Program-made: the position numbers and the translations under genes
Part shown: piece after piece, positions 24,606-33,433 of the stretch
Layout: every line of letters starts with the position of its first letter
How positions within the stretch are numbered: position 1 is the stretch's first letter
Assembly: GCA_965226755.1 (NCBI GenBank)
Contig: CBDDDT010000003.1
Span: 744,001 to 808,000, forward strand
Source of the DNA: Bog-113 sp965226755
Lineage (GTDB): Bacteria; Acidobacteriota; Terriglobia; Bryobacterales; Bryobacteraceae
Direction of reading: 5' to 3'
DNA length: 64,000 bases
The notes under the pieces: generated by a model
The model's database searches: none
Told to the model about the DNA's origin: nothing
What the model saw: only the letters and a program-made list of their open reading frames with translations

Positions 24606-27581
24606 TCAGGGTAGCAAGGGAGCGGTTCGCAGGTGGTCGAAGTTGAGGATGGCGTTGAAGACGAGGGCGTAGCTGCCGATGGTTTCGCCGCGGTAGATGG
24701 GATTGTTGGCGAACAGGAGAACGTTGCCTTTGCCGAGGCGGGCGTTGACGACGGCGGCGTGGTCCGCGACGGCGTCGGGGTTTTCGAGGAGGCCGGAAAG
24801 AAGGAGCTCTTTGGCAGGGGCGTAACGCAGGATGACGCTGGGGCGGTAGTCAGGCGGGATAAGGAACGGATTGTTGCGCGCTTGTTCTTCGTTGAGCGGC
24901 GTGGGCTGCCAGGGTTTGGGGGAAGGGAGGGGTTGGATTTTCTCGGTGGGACGGCCGTCGGGGAAGTCCTCATCGTCGGGTCCTCCGCGCCCGGTGGGCC
25001 GCTTGTATTCTTTGCCGGTGAGGATATTGCGGTTGACCGTCAGGTCGCTCACGGTGAACGCCAGGCCGTCGGCGCTGTAAAGGGGCGTGCTGGTTTCGTA
25101 GCCGTAGGCGACGGGATGGGCGGCGTCGACGAGGACGGAATTGAGCACGCTTCCCACCAACTTCAGAGTTTTCCGGGGAGCGACGAAGACGCCGGGCGCG
25201 AGGCCTTCGTCGATGGCGAATTCGGCGGTGTCCTCGGAGGTGATGAGGAGGCCGCCGCTTTCGACGAACTGTTTGAGGTGTTCGACGCCGGCGTTGCCGA
25301 GACCGGGGCGCATGTCTTCGGTGGCGTCGAGTTTACCGAGGTTGGGAGTGAGCGCGGTGGTTGTCCAGGGGAGCGGATTGCCCCACATAGGAAGGCCGCC
25401 GATGATTTGCCGGGCGGTGACGTGCGCGACGGGCGCGAAGATGATGACGTCGTATTTAGAGCGGAGATCGGTTTCGCGGGAGACGGTTTGGGTGTTGATG
25501 TAGTCGAAGGGGACGTGGAGCGAGTCGAAGGCGATGCGCCACCAGCCTTCGGTTTGGGTGTACAGCCAGGTGTGCATGAAGGCGATGCGAGGCGATGGCG
25601 CGGGGCGCAGGGGAACAGCGGGCGGCGCGGATAGAGCGCCGGCCTTGAGGTTGAACTGCTGGAGTAAAGGATCGAGGCGCGCGGCGTCCACGTTGGCGAT
25701 GACGAGCGAGCCGGGCTGGTACTTGCGGCCGGCGCTTTCGAAGCTTTGGGCGGCGATGGAGACGCTGACTCCTTTGAGCGCGTAGACGAGACCGGCGAGG
25801 CTGACTTGTCCCGAGTTGTTGATGGCGTAGAGGGATGCGGCGGGCAGGCGGCTGGCGGCGGCTGGCGCGAGGTCGGAGACGCGTTCCATTTTCGCGGAAA
25901 GGATGGCGGAATCGGCGACGCGCGTCGATTTGGCGTTGAACAGATCGCCGAAGGACCAGCCGGTGTCGTCGTAGGGATGCTTCTGTTGGTCGTCGGGAGA
26001 CCAGTATTGGCGGTCGAGCAGCGCGTCGGCGACGCGGGAGAAGGGCTGATCCATGCGAATGACGAAGCTGCCGGCCGGGAAGGTGACGGCTTTGGGGCCG
26101 GGCGGCGGAGCGTCGGGTTTCGGATCCGGGGGATGCGCGGGAGGCGGAATGGTGACCGTGGCGGGCGCGGTGAGGCGCTGAATTTCGACATGCTGAGCGG
26201 CGAGAACGTGGAGTAACTGGATCTGGCGGTTGGCCGCGTTTTCGTCGAAGGCGAGCACATAGGCCGCGGGTCCGGCGTTCTTCGGCTTTTCGATAGACCT
26301 TTTGCTCTTGAGATAGAAGTTATTCAGGAAGAGCGCGGTGTTGTGGGAGAAGTAGGAAAGAGTGGAAAGCAGCGCGGTTTGCTCGTAGTTATTGTTATCG
26401 CGCTGAGACCACGTGACGGTGGGGTAGGGCGGATTCTGGCGATACCAGGTTCGGGAATATTGATCGGGGGACAGGATGCGTTTTTCGGTGTCGGCGCCGC
26501 CGTTGCCGAAGGTTTCGTAGAGGCGGCTAATGCCGTTGTGCAGGCCGGCGAGAAACATGAGGTAACCGGGGCTCCAGGTATCGAAATCGCCGTGGGTGAA
26601 CGCGCCGGGCATGCCGAGATTCTGCATCTGGGCCATGTTGTCGGAGGCGAGCATGGACCATTCGTCGGCCAAGACGGGATCGATCCAGGCGTTATAGGGA
26701 CCGTCGCCGACGGTGTTGTCGTAGAGAAAGGGCACGGACTCGTGGAGGTCGTGGAGGACTTGCGCGTGCCAGGAGAGGTAGGTATCGAGCACGTTGCGGG
26801 TGAGGTTGAGAGTCATGGCCATGGCGTCGCGGTTGTTGTCGTGCGCGACGTAGTGGCCCCAATAGAGGAGGCGCGGCCAGTTCTCGCCGGGGTGGGCTTT
26901 GTGCCACTTGTAGATGTCCACCATGCGGTCACGGCCGTCGACTTCGACGACGGGGGTGATCAACGTGATCATGTGGGATCGGATGTGCTGGATGTAAGGG
27001 GAGTTGTCGACGGCGAGGCGATAGGCGAGCTCCATCAGGGCGGTGGGAGCGCCGGTCTCGGGCGAGTGGATGGCGCCGGTGATGTAGTAGACGGGGAAGG
27101 AGCGGGCGATGACGGCTTGCGCGCGGTTGTCGTCGAGGTTCAGGAGGCGCGGGTCGGCGAGCTGGGCTAACTGTTCGGTATTTTGGGCGGCCTTCGCCAG
27201 GAGGGATTCGTCGGCGACGGCGGCGGCGATCATCTCGCGTCCTTCTTCCGTGCGGCCGATGGTGAAGACTTTTACGCGGGGACTGGCGGCGGCGAGCAGG
27301 CGGAAATAGCGGTAAACGTCTTCGGCATAGGGCAGCATATCGGGAGCGCCGGATACGTCGCCGAGCACCTGGGCGGGAGTGGGCACGGACTTAGAGGCGG
27401 GGAGATAGTCCGTTAGGGGCGAGTTGAGGGCTGGGGCGGTGGTGTATTGCCGGATGTGCCGCGTGTAGGGTTCATCGATGGGCTGTTTGGGATCGCGCGC
27501 GAAAGATGCGCTGCCGAGGGATTGGATTTGGGCGCAGAGCGGCGCGGCGGCGAGGGCCAGAATCAGGAAGCGTCCAGGCAT
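24606..27581 (-). CDS. M14-family zinc carboxypeptidase, large secreted form
   Basis: 991 residues. Signal peptide ends near AAPLCAQ. The M14 zinc motif HSPETGAPTALMELAYRL supplies His and Glu; a downstream His lies in HDLHESVPFL. After the peptidase domain (about 60-400) come a long region with VIRMDQPFSR, a glutamine-amidotransferase-like fold segment (about 680-800, IIFAPVAHVTARQIIGG, ESGGLLITSED) and a C-terminal domain. This layout is common for secreted acidobacterial M14 enzymes. It would trim peptides in the periplasm or outside the cell. It is divergent from hmgA with a 92-base gap. Confidence 0.88.
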   Translation of the reverse strand: MPGRFLILALAAAPLCAQIQSLGSASFARDPKQPIDEPYTRHIRQYTTAPALNSPLTDYLPASKSVPTPAQVLGDVSGAPDMLPYAEDVYRYFRLLAAASPRVKVFTIGRTEEGREMIAAAVADESLLAKAAQNTEQLAQLADPRLLNLDDNRAQAVIARSFPVYYITGAIHSPETGAPTALMELAYRLAVDNSPYIQHIRSHMITLITPVVEVDGRDRMVDIYKWHKAHPGENWPRLLYWGHYVAHDNNRDAMAMTLNLTRNVLDTYLSWHAQVLHDLHESVPFLYDNTVGDGPYNAWIDPVLADEWSMLASDNMAQMQNLGMPGAFTHGDFDTWSPGYLMFLAGLHNGISRLYETFGNGGADTEKRILSPDQYSRTWYRQNPPYPTVTWSQRDNNNYEQTALLSTLSYFSHNTALFLNNFYLKSKRSIEKPKNAGPAAYVLAFDENAANRQIQLLHVLAAQHVEIQRLTAPATVTIPPPAHPPDPKPDAPPPGPKAVTFPAGSFVIRMDQPFSRVADALLDRQYWSPDDQQKHPYDDTGWSFGDLFNAKSTRVADSAILSAKMERVSDLAPAAASRLPAASLYAINNSGQVSLAGLVYALKGVSVSIAAQSFESAGRKYQPGSLVIANVDAARLDPLLQQFNLKAGALSAPPAVPLRPAPSPRIAFMHTWLYTQTEGWWRIAFDSLHVPFDYINTQTVSRETDLRSKYDVIIFAPVAHVTARQIIGGLPMWGNPLPWTTTALTPNLGKLDATEDMRPGLGNAGVEHLKQFVESGGLLITSEDTAEFAIDEGLAPGVFVAPRKTLKLVGSVLNSVLVDAAHPVAYGYETSTPLYSADGLAFTVSDLTVNRNILTGKEYKRPTGRGGPDDEDFPDGRPTEKIQPLPSPKPWQPTPLNEEQARNNPFLIPPDYRPSVILRYAPAKELLLSGLLENPDAVADHAAVVNARLGKGNVLLFANNPIYRGETIGSYALVFNAILNFDHLRTAPLLP

Positions 27582-27673
27582 TGAGGATCGATTTTAGACT
27601 ACGCGGGCGAGGATGTCATGTGGGGGGCGAACGCGGTCCTTTGATAGACTCGGAATCGCGCGAAGGAGCGTTC

Positions 27674-28840
27674 ATGTACCCTCTCAAAAAGGGCACTGTC
27701 ACCAGACAGGCCCACGTCGCTTTGCCGGAGGGAACTTTTGAGGAAGAGCACGGCCGCAAAGGGTTCTACGGCAAGAGCGCACACCTTTATCACAAGAATC
27801 CGCCTACCGGTTGGATTCGGTTTGAAGGCAAGTTACGACCGCATTTGTTTGATTTGAATGAGCTGACGCCGAGCGATCAGAACGATCCGAACGGGGCGCC
27901 GGTGGCGTTTCTGGGTAACGACGACGTGCGGGTGCTGGTGTCGCGGCGATCGCGTCCGATGCCGTTCTTTTTTCGGAACGCGGATGGCGATGAACTGCTG
28001 TTCGTGCATCGCGGGCGTGGAGTGATCGAGACGGATTTCGGTCCGGTGGAGTTTGAGAAGGGCGACTACATCAATCTGCCTCGGGCGGTGACGTATCGCG
28101 TGGTTCCGGAAACGACCGACAACTTCTTTCTCATTATCGAATCGAAGCATGAATTCGATCAGCCGGATAAGGGGCTGATCGGGCAGCATGCGCTGTATGA
28201 TCCGGCGGCGATTTTCACCCCGGAGCCGACCGGGCCGCTGCCGGATGAACCGGGCAGGACGGAATGGGAGGTGCGGATCCGGGTGGACGACGAGATCTCG
28301 AAGCTGTTTTATCCGTTCAATCCGATCGATGTGATCGGGTGGAAGGGCGATTTGACGGTGTGGAAGATCAACATGCGGGACATCCGGCCTATCGGAAGCC
28401 ATCGGGCGCATTTGCCGCCGAGCGCGCATACGACATTCGTGACGGAAGGGGCGGTGGTGTGTTCCTTTCTGCCGCGGCCTTTGGAGCAGGATGAAGAGGC
28501 GCTGCGGGTGCCGTTCTTCCACCGGAACACGGACTACGACGAGTTCATTTTTTACCACGACGGGGATTTTTTCAGCCGCGACAACGTGAAGGCGGGATAC
28601 GCGACGCTGCATCCGCGCGGAATCCATCACGGGCCGCATCCGAAGGCGCTGGCGAATCAGAAGAAGAAGACGTTCACGGATGAGAGCGCGGTGATGCTGG
28701 ACGGGCTGAATCCGATCCATGTGCTGGCCGCGGGCGAGAGCGTGGAGTGGAAGGACTACTGGAAGAGCTGGATGGGGATCAAGAAGGAAGATCCGGTTCC
28801 GGCGGGGGCAGGCAGTCTGAACGGGAGCGGCGGGGATTGA
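27674..28840 (+). CDS. hmgA: homogentisate 1,2-dioxygenase family protein
   Basis: 388 residues from the ATG at 27674, which has AAGGAG 6 bases upstream; the longer frame begins inside the divergent gene. Two cupin halves. The iron-site region is FFHRNTDYDEFIFYHDGDFF, then LHPRGIHHGPHP, in line with the His/Glu/His ligands of homogentisate dioxygenase. The family opens the ring of homogentisate in tyrosine and phenylalanine breakdown. At 388 residues it is shorter than human HGD (445) and like many bacterial relatives, so a related substrate is possible. It is first in a catabolic operon. Confidence 0.85.
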   Translation: MYPLKKGTVTRQAHVALPEGTFEEEHGRKGFYGKSAHLYHKNPPTGWIRFEGKLRPHLFDLNELTPSDQNDPNGAPVAFLGNDDVRVLVSRRSRPMPFFFRNADGDELLFVHRGRGVIETDFGPVEFEKGDYINLPRAVTYRVVPETTDNFFLIIESKHEFDQPDKGLIGQHALYDPAAIFTPEPTGPLPDEPGRTEWEVRIRVDDEISKLFYPFNPIDVIGWKGDLTVWKINMRDIRPIGSHRAHLPPSAHTTFVTEGAVVCSFLPRPLEQDEEALRVPFFHRNTDYDEFIFYHDGDFFSRDNVKAGYATLHPRGIHHGPHPKALANQKKKTFTDESAVMLDGLNPIHVLAAGESVEWKDYWKSWMGIKKEDPVPAGAGSLNGSGGD

Positions 28841-29442
28841 TCGTCGACCCGGGATCGACGGACGCGCAGAACATTTATAAGCTGCTGATCGGGGCGATCG
28901 TTCCCCGCCCCATCGCGTTCGTTTCGACCGTGAGCGCGGCGGGGGTGCGGAATCTGGCGCCGTTCAGTTTCTTCACGGTGGCGAGCGCCGATCCGCCGGT
29001 GGTGTGTTTCTGCCCGATGTTCCGAAAGGGGCAGATGAAAGACACGCTGCGCAATATTCGCGAGACGGGCGAGTTCGTGGTGAATGTGGTCTCGGAAGAG
29101 ATTGCCGGGAAGATGAACATCACTTCGGGCGATTGGGCGCCGGAGGTGGATGAGTTCGTGCAATCGGGATTGACCGCGGCGGCGAGCGATCTGGTGAAGG
29201 CTCCGCGCGTGGCGGAAGCGCACGTGAATATGGAGTGCCGGCTGGAGCGGATCGTGGAGGTGAGCACGCGGCCGATGGGCGGGACGCTGGTGCTGGGGAA
29301 AGTGGTGCGATTCCATGTGGAGGACCGGGTGGTGCAGGAATTCCGCATCGACCCGGACCGGCTGAACGCGATTGGACGGATGGGCGGGAACGCGTATACG
29401 CGGACGCGAGATCGATTCGATCTCGAGCGGCCTAAGGTGTAG
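28837..29442 (+). CDS. flavin reductase-like (FMN-binding) protein
   Basis: 201 residues from the TTG at 28837, which overlaps the hmgA stop (TTGA); an earlier in-frame ATG lies inside hmgA. Typical pattern: LLIGAIVPRPIAFVSTVSAAG and LAPFSFFTVASADPP, then VCFCPMFRKG and FVVNVVSEEIAGKMN. It binds FMN on a split-barrel fold and would reduce flavin for an oxygenase or act on the ring-cleavage product. Coupling to hmgA is clear from the overlap. Confidence 0.85.
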   Translation: MIVDPGSTDAQNIYKLLIGAIVPRPIAFVSTVSAAGVRNLAPFSFFTVASADPPVVCFCPMFRKGQMKDTLRNIRETGEFVVNVVSEEIAGKMNITSGDWAPEVDEFVQSGLTAAASDLVKAPRVAEAHVNMECRLERIVEVSTRPMGGTLVLGKVVRFHVEDRVVQEFRIDPDRLNAIGRMGGNAYTRTRDRFDLERPKV

Positions 29443-29445
29443 GCG

Positions 29446-31345
29446 ATGAGCGATTGGATCTGGACGCCCGATCCGGAACAGATGCGCCGGACGAACGTTT
29501 GGCGATATATGGAGAAGCTCGGGATCGGAGACCGCGAGGCTTTCCTGCGGCATTCGACCGAGGAGCTGGAAGAGTTCTGGGGCGATCTGCCGCGCGAGAT
29601 GGGCGTGGAATGGTTTGCGCCGTTCACCGAAGTGCTGGACGTGTCGCGCGGGGTGGAATGGGCGCGCTGGTATACGGGCGGGAAGCTGAATATCGCCGCG
29701 AACACGCTGGACCGGCACGCGAAGGGCGCGGGGGCGGGGCGGACGGCGATCGTTTCCGAGTGGGAAGACGGGACGCGGCGGGAGCTCACGTTCGGGGAGT
29801 TGGCCGCGGCGGTGAACCGGCTGGCGAATGCGCTGGCGGGGCTGGGCCTGGCGCCGGGGGACCGGGTGGCGCTGGTGATGCCGATGACGGCGGATGTGGT
29901 GACGATCCTGTATGCGGCGTTCAAGCTGGGGCTGGTACCGGTGCTGATCTTCGCGGGGTTCGGGGCGGGCGCGATCGCGGCGCGGCTGGCGGATTCGGGG
30001 GGCCCGGGCAGTTTTTACGGCGGAGCATCTGACGCGACGGGGCAAACGGATACCGCTGCTGACGAAGGTGCGGGAAGCCGCGGCAAGCTGTCCGGCAGTG
30101 GAGCACGTGTTCGCGGATCTGCCGCAGGGCTCGGCGGAGTTCCGCGCGTCGATGGCGATGGATGCCGAGGCGCCGGCGCTGATGCTGTATACGAGCGGGA
30201 CGACGGGGAAACCGAAGGGCGTGGTGCATACGCATGCGGGCGTGCTGATGCAGACCGCGAAAGAGATTTACCTGGCGTTCGATCACCAGGCGGAAGACCG
30301 GTTCTTCTGGTTGTCGGATATCGGGTGGATGATGGGGCCGTGGTCGATCATCGGGAACCACCATTTCGGCGGAACTATTTTTCTGTATGATGGCGCGCCG
30401 GATCATCCTGAGGCGGAGCGATTGTGGAGGATTCTGGAGCGGGAGCGGATCACGACGTTCGGGGTCTCGCCGACGGCGATCCGGCAGCTCATGCGGACGA
30501 GCGATCCGGGGAAGTTCGATTTGAGCGCTCTGCGATTGCTGGGGTCGACGGGCGAGCCGTGGGATGACGTGTCGTACCGGTGGTTTTTCGAGCGGGTGGG
30601 CGGGAAGCGTTGTCCGGTGATCAATATTTCGGGGGGCACGGAGATCATCGGGTGTTTTCTGCTGCCGCTGCCCATTCAGCCTTTGAAGCCCTGCACGCTG
30701 GGCGCGCCCGCGCCGGGAATGGCGGCGGAGGTGGTGGATGAGGACGGGAAGCCGGTGCGCGGGGAGACAGGGTATCTGGTTTGCACGAAGCCGGCGCCGT
30801 CGATGACGCGGGGCGTGTGGGGCGATCCGGAGCGGTATTTGAAGACTTACTGGTCGCGCTGGCCGGGGTATTGGAGCCACGGGGATTGGGCGAGCGTGGA
30901 CGCGGACGGGTGCTGGTTTCTGCACGGGCGCGCGGATGAATCGATGAACGTGGCGGGGCGCAAGGTGGGTCCGGCCGAGATCGAGGACGCGCTGATGGAG
31001 CATGCGGCGGTGGGGGAAGCGGCGGTGATCGGGGTTCCGGACGAAATCAAGGGCGAAGCGATCGTGGCGTTCGCGGTGCTGCGAGGCAAGGCTGAGGAAG
31101 CGGAACTGATCGCGCATGTGGGGCGCGTGATGGGATCGGCGTTCAAGCCGCGGGCGGTGGTGATTGTGGCGGAACTGCCGAAGACGCAGAGCGGGAAGAT
31201 CGTGCGGCGGCTGCTGCGGCTGAAGTATCTGGGCGAAGCGCTGGGGGATGTTTCGACGGTGGCGAACCCGCAGGCGCTGGACGGAGTTGGCCGCGAGGGC
31301 GAGAGCACGGTTCGCGAGGTTCCGCAGGATAGAATGCGGGCATGA
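29446..31345 (+). pseudogene. acyl-CoA synthetase (AMP-forming), frameshifted at a G6 run
   Basis: Two frames join into one family protein of about 630 residues. The first (from ATG 29446) covers an N-terminal ACS-like domain: FWGDLPREMGVEWFAPF, LTFGELAAAVNRLANAL and RLADSG. The second resumes at ARAVFTAEHLTRRGKRIPLL and holds all key AMP-binding motifs: TSGTTGKPKG, GVSPTAIRQLM, NISGGTEI, HGDWASVDADG and GRADESMNVAGRKVGP, ending with KTQSGKIVRR and its acylated lysine site. The break lies in GGGGGG at 29997-30002: with five Gs the frame is restored to DSGARAVFTAE. All other motifs are intact, so this is a recent mutation or a sequencing error. It would activate a short-chain acid, possibly propionate. 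Confidence 0.85.
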
Positions 31346-32955
31346 AGGGCGGCGCGGGGGCGAACGCGGAGAAGCGCTTCACGACGCTGAGCGGGACTCC
31401 GGTGGAGGCGCTTTACACGGCGCAGAGCCTGCCGGATTTCGACGCGGCGCGGGATGCGGGAGAGCCGGGCGAGTTCCCGTACACGAGGGGAATTCATCGG
31501 GGAATGTACCGGGACCGGCTGTGGACGATGCGGCAGTTTTCGGGCTTCGCCACGCCGGAAGAGACGAACGAGCGCTATCGGTATCTGCTGGAGCAAGGGC
31601 AGACAGGGCTTTCGGTGGCGTTCGATCTGCCGACGCTGATGGGCTATGACGCCGATCATGCGATGGCGGAAGGAGAAGTGGGAACGTGCGGCGCGCCGGT
31701 GTCATCGCTGGCCGACATGGAGACGCTGTTCGCGGGCATTCCGCTGGACCGGGTTACGGTTTCGATGACGATCAACTCGCCGGCGTCGATTGTGTGGGCG
31801 ATGTTCCTGGTGGCCGCGGAAAAGCAGGGAGCGGATTGGAGGGAGCTTTCCGGGACGCTGCAGAACGATATTCTGAAGGAGTATATCGCGCAGAAGGAAT
31901 ACATCTATCCGCCGCGGCCTTCGATGCGGCTTGTGACGGATACGATCGAGTTCGCGGCGCGGAGAACGCCGAAGTTCAATCCGGTTTCGATCAGCGGGTA
32001 TCACATTCGAGAGGCGGGCTCGACGGCGCTGCAAGAACTGGCGTTCACGCTGCGGGATGGGCTGGAGTATGTGGAGTGGGCGATGGAGCGCGGGCTGGGA
32101 GTGGACGAGTTTGCGCCGCGCCTGAGTTTCTTTTTCAATTCGCACAGTGATTTCTTTGAGGAGATCGCCAAGTTCCGGGCGGCGCGGAAGCTGTGGGCGA
32201 CGATTCTGCGGGAGCGGTACGGGGCCAAGGACGAGCGCAGTTTGAAGATGCGGTTCCACACGCAGACGGCGGGGTGCTCATTGACGTGGCAGCAGCCGAT
32301 GAACAATATCGTGCGGACGGCGATTCAGGCGCTGGCCGGGGTGCTGGGCGGGACGCAATCGCTGCACACGAATTCGCTGGATGAGGCATATGCGCTGCCG
32401 AGCGAACACGCGGCGACGATCGCGCTGCGGACACAGCAGGTGATCGCGTTCGAGAGCGGGGTGACGAAGGAAGTGGATCCGCTGGGGGGCAGCTATTTCG
32501 TGGAGCGGATGACGCTGGACCTGGAGAAGGGCGCGCGGGAGTATATCGGGCGGATCGACGAGATGGGCGGGATGATCGCGGCGATTGAGCGGGGGTATCC
32601 GCAGAGCGAGATCGCGGAGGCGAGTTACCGTTACCAGGGGGAAGTGGAGTCGGGCGAGAAGACGATCGTGGGCGTGAACCGGTTCGTGATGGAGCGCGAG
32701 GAGCAGGAGATCGAAATATTGCGCATTTCGCAGGCGGCGCGCGACACGCAGACGGCGAAGCTGAAGCAGTTGCGGGCGGAGCGGGACGGCGCGCGGACGG
32801 CGCGGGCGCTGGAGAAATTGCGGCGCGCGGCGGAAGGAACGGCGAACACGATGCCCGCGATTTTAGAGGCGGTTCGCGCGTACGCGACGCTGGGCGAAAT
32901 CTGCGAGGCATTCCGGGACGTCTTCGGCACGTATCATGAAAAGAGTATTCTGTAA
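31342..32955 (+). CDS. B12-dependent acyl-CoA mutase, catalytic subunit
   Basis: 537 residues, equal to the TIM-barrel half of methylmalonyl-CoA mutase without the cobalamin domain. Family motifs: TMRQFSGFATPEETNERY, GLSVAFDLPTLMGYDADH, SISGYHIREAGSTALQEL, the FHTQTAGCSLTWQQP segment and LGGTQSLHTNSLDEAYALP. The active-site stretch has RQF rather than the RQY of methylmalonyl-CoA mutase, a change I associate with isobutyryl-CoA-type mutases; the substrate is therefore uncertain. The start overlaps the synthetase stop by 4 bases and the cobalamin subunit follows, giving a two-chain enzyme. Confidence 0.9.
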   Translation: MKGGAGANAEKRFTTLSGTPVEALYTAQSLPDFDAARDAGEPGEFPYTRGIHRGMYRDRLWTMRQFSGFATPEETNERYRYLLEQGQTGLSVAFDLPTLMGYDADHAMAEGEVGTCGAPVSSLADMETLFAGIPLDRVTVSMTINSPASIVWAMFLVAAEKQGADWRELSGTLQNDILKEYIAQKEYIYPPRPSMRLVTDTIEFAARRTPKFNPVSISGYHIREAGSTALQELAFTLRDGLEYVEWAMERGLGVDEFAPRLSFFFNSHSDFFEEIAKFRAARKLWATILRERYGAKDERSLKMRFHTQTAGCSLTWQQPMNNIVRTAIQALAGVLGGTQSLHTNSLDEAYALPSEHAATIALRTQQVIAFESGVTKEVDPLGGSYFVERMTLDLEKGAREYIGRIDEMGGMIAAIERGYPQSEIAEASYRYQGEVESGEKTIVGVNRFVMEREEQEIEILRISQAARDTQTAKLKQLRAERDGARTARALEKLRRAAEGTANTMPAILEAVRAYATLGEICEAFRDVFGTYHEKSIL

Positions 32956-32982
32956 CCAGTTCCCTATGAGGAAAAACAGGGC

Positions 32983-33408
32983 TTGTCCGGAATAAATCAG
33001 CCGATCCGGGTGCTGGTGGCGAAGCCGGGTCTGGACGGGCATGACCGGGGCGCGAAGATCATCGCGCGCGCGCTGCGGGATGCGGGCATGGAAGTCATCT
33101 ATACTGGATTGCGACAGACCCCGGAGATGATTGTGAACGCGGCCCTGCAAGAAGACGTGCAGGTAATCGGGCTTTCAATTCTGTCAGGAGCGCACAACGC
33201 AATCGTTCCCCGCCTCATGGATTTGTTGCGGGAGAAGGAAATGACCGATGTGCTGGTGATCTTAGGCGGCATCATTCCGGACGAAGATGGCGAGCAGCTC
33301 AAAGCGCAAGGGGTAGCGGGCGTGTTTCAGCCGGGCTCCTCGCTGGAAGAAATTGTGCAATTTGTCCGCGAGCGTGCGGCACAACGGTCCGGACAGGCGG
33401 CCGTGTAG
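32983..33408 (+). CDS. B12-binding subunit of the acyl-CoA mutase
   Basis: 141 residues from a TTG at 32983 with GAGG about 11 bases upstream; an ATG at 32966 in another frame stops quickly. The cobalamin-binding signature is present: VAKPGLDGHDRGAKIIARAL (DxHxxG), then VIGLSILSGAHNAIV and LGGIIPDEDGEQL. It carries adenosylcobalamin to the catalytic chain encoded 27 bases upstream. Separate subunits like this are usual for isobutyryl-CoA-type and archaeal mutases. Confidence 0.92.
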   Translation: MSGINQPIRVLVAKPGLDGHDRGAKIIARALRDAGMEVIYTGLRQTPEMIVNAALQEDVQVIGLSILSGAHNAIVPRLMDLLREKEMTDVLVILGGIIPDEDGEQLKAQGVAGVFQPGSSLEEIVQFVRERAAQRSGQAAV

Positions 33409-33433
33409 CCAAGACAGCTAAGCGAACAAGGAA

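Noticed and set aside
28756..30045. Long Arg/His-rich minus-strand frame (429 codons)
   Set aside because: Antisense shadow of the flavin reductase and synthetase genes; composition is unlike a protein.
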